From the NCBI GenBank assembly GCA_050084985.1, contig JBITNC010000001.1, positions 73,780,001 to 73,844,000 of the forward strand: DNA of 64,000 nt, in the 5' to 3' direction. Made by a program: the position numbers and the translations under genes. Within the stretch, counting starts at the first letter, position 1; every line of letters begins with the position of its first letter. This DNA comes from Nageia nagi (lineage: Eukaryota > Pinophyta). This document shows, one piece after another, positions 62,167-64,000 of this stretch. The notes beneath the pieces were generated by a model that saw only the letters and a program-made list of their open reading frames with translations, had not been told where the DNA came from and searched no databases.

Positions 62167-63764
62167 TTACTAACAAAATTATTAAGGTTATGAAGAATAT
62201 TGGATGACTACAGTTCTACAATAAAGTTTATCCCTAGGACTATTGCAAGGAACATTACTACGAGGGATGTGAATTGATTTCATCATTTCAGATGGGGAGA
62301 ATGTTCTGATGGGGATAATTGATGATGCAAATTAGTGCGAACCGATTTCATCATTCCATCATTTCACTTTCTTAAATATTTATATGAATATACAATGTTG
62401 TTGATTATTGAAATCATTTTTTAAGAATCATATGCAATTGTAGAGTAAAGGTTTGGAGAAGAAAGTACACGAATCACAAAAATAAGAGGATAAATATTTG
62501 AAGTAAACAGAGAACATTCAGCTAACAATAAGTTATTTTAGTGGGCTTATAAGTAACAAGGTACTTTGGCATAAAGAAAGTAGAATAACTCTGATGTGTA
62601 CTTTGTTCTTAGCTTTATTAGGATTAATAAAGGGAATGAGCAATGCAAAAGTCTTAGATGCAATCTAGGTTTGTTAATTTTAAACCTTAATTAATAATAA
62701 TATTAATCACTTTCTAGGCATTGGAACCTTAGAACGTGTCAAGTGCAAATTGGAAGAGATGCCACATAGCTAACCTCAATAATTAAGCTATGGAACAACA
62801 TGGTGGCTTCTACTTCTATACTGATAGTAAAATCAATGAGGCATAAAAAATACCCTTTCTAGCAAGGTGCTCCTCTAGTCATCACCATCAACACATTAAC
62901 CACTACATCACACCACTTCTACATTAACTATTTAACTTTCCTCTTACCATTTCTAATCTCAACTCCTATCTCTCCTCCCATATACTTGGTAAATTTTCTA
63001 CATAAGAGTAGAATACTACTAGCAATGGTACCTCATTATCTCAATAGTTTTCTTTTCTAGTTTCTATTTTCTTATTTTTCAAGATATCTTGGAATTTACT
63101 ACTAGTTGTGTGCATTTTGAAGATAAGTTGTTACACTACCATTGGGCCACTCCATGGCTCCAAAAAGACATTGAGTCTAGTGGAAGAGCAACCTCTTGTG
63201 CTGACCTACTATAAGGTTTTATGCACATGAAGAGGAGGAGGGAGAAATTGTTAAGGATGAAGAGATCAAGTCAAGGGAAGACAAAATGATATCCAAGATA
63301 AAGATTTCAACTCGACCGCTTCTAAGGTACCTAATTTTTGTTTCCCTATTAGAAAATAATTGAATTTTTTAACGATTTGAAGGAAATTTATATATTTATT
63401 AATTAAATGTATATTAATTAAATAGTTTGATTATGTTATCTCTTTTAATAAAAACATAACACTTAAAATCAAAGAGCACAATTATTAATCTACAGCATAC
63501 CCATTGCACTAAGTTGCAATAGCTAGTTTTAAAATAATATGATACATCACCCTTAGGTGATAGTGATACAAATTGAAACCTTCCAATATAATATTCTAGG
63601 TTTTTATTTTTTGATGAAGTTTTATTTATATCTTAATATTACAATTCAATAATTACGTGACCAAAAAATCCTGAAATGCTTATCTAATTTCTTGGTATTG
63701 CTATATATAAGATATATACCTTTCTATCTTTTTCAATATATAAAAAGTTATATCAAAACTAATT
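62167..63764. other. Unassigned DNA right of the truncated LTR
   Basis: Unrelated to the LTR it replaces. A purine-rich stretch GATGGGGAGAATGTTCTGATG occurs near 62293 and could be the tail of another retroelement on the plus strand, but no domain supports it. The 63160-63330 part is a little richer in G and C and might be an exon relic. No gene is called. Confidence 0.5.
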
Positions 63765-64000
63765 ATAAATTATATGATATTATGTTTAACTAATAAAAAA
63801 ATGACATGTAAAAATATTATTCGTAGTTTTATTTAAACAATAATTAAAACTTTTGAACAATTTTTTAATGAAAAATCAGATGTAATCATCGGCATTTAAG
63901 TATATAATTAGAACATTACTAATTGCATCCGACAATGCTAATCGAGGAGTTGCATACATAACATTACCCCAGTAAAACACAAGACATTTGTCACTGCCTG
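63765..64000 (+). repeat. Interspersed repeat, copy 2
   Basis: Colinear with 46520-46775 and running off the window. Examples: TATTATTCGTAGTTTTATTT, TTAAAACTTTTGAA, AACATTACTAATT. Confidence 0.7.

Noticed and set aside
62290-62325. Purine-rich GATGGGGAGAATG as a polypurine tract with an LTR after it
   Set aside because: No LTR partner or TG-starting repeat could be shown, and no coding domain precedes it in the window.

Overview
This window looks like intergenic DNA from a land plant with a large, repeat-choked genome. A gymnosperm-like genome would fit, but nothing here fixes the species. No intact host gene, tRNA, rRNA or CRISPR is visible. Almost every recognisable protein segment is a decayed retrotransposon, and base composition is strongly AT-rich.

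Layout, left to right. (1) 1-5787: the 3' end and giant LTR (about 5.6 kb) of a plus-strand chromovirus (Ty3/gypsy). (2) 6711-14339: a complete LTR retrotransposon with 845-bp LTRs and a perfect 5-bp target-site duplication (TSD). On the minus strand it encodes only gag. On the plus strand it carries a spliced plant-mobile-domain (PMD) gene with its own TATA box, preceded by two minisatellite arrays. (3) 14345-21450: unassigned AT-rich DNA with one tRNA-type SINE (16-bp TSD), a microsatellite and several short tandem duplications. (4) about 21600-24852: a minus-strand gypsy deletion derivative (LTR, gag, protease joined to integrase, no reverse transcriptase). (5) 24853-28700: a minus-strand Ty1/copia polyprotein relic. 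(6) about 28950-30410: a weak gypsy gag/protease relic. (7) about 30530-34501: a plus-strand L1-type LINE. (8) 34502-36172: a small non-autonomous LTR element abutting the LINE. (9) 36761-46119: a full Ty1/copia element with 1.85-kb LTRs; a 472-bp insertion with two identical outward-facing LTR termini interrupts its gag. (10) 47963-62166: a full minus-strand chromovirus with LTRs of about 4.9 kb, same family as item 1, its right LTR truncated. (11) 62167-64000: unassigned sequence, ending in a repeat also found at 46520-46775.

The best candidate for something out of the ordinary is item 2. A gag-only retrotransposon carries a promoter-equipped, intron-containing PMD gene antisense to its own genomic RNA, and gag and PMD are transcribed towards each other. 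The PMD frame is almost intact except for 16 in-frame stops, of which 15 are TAG, one is TAA and none is TGA. Its LTR pair differs almost only by transitions. Together these suggest decay dominated by deamination of methylated cytosine.
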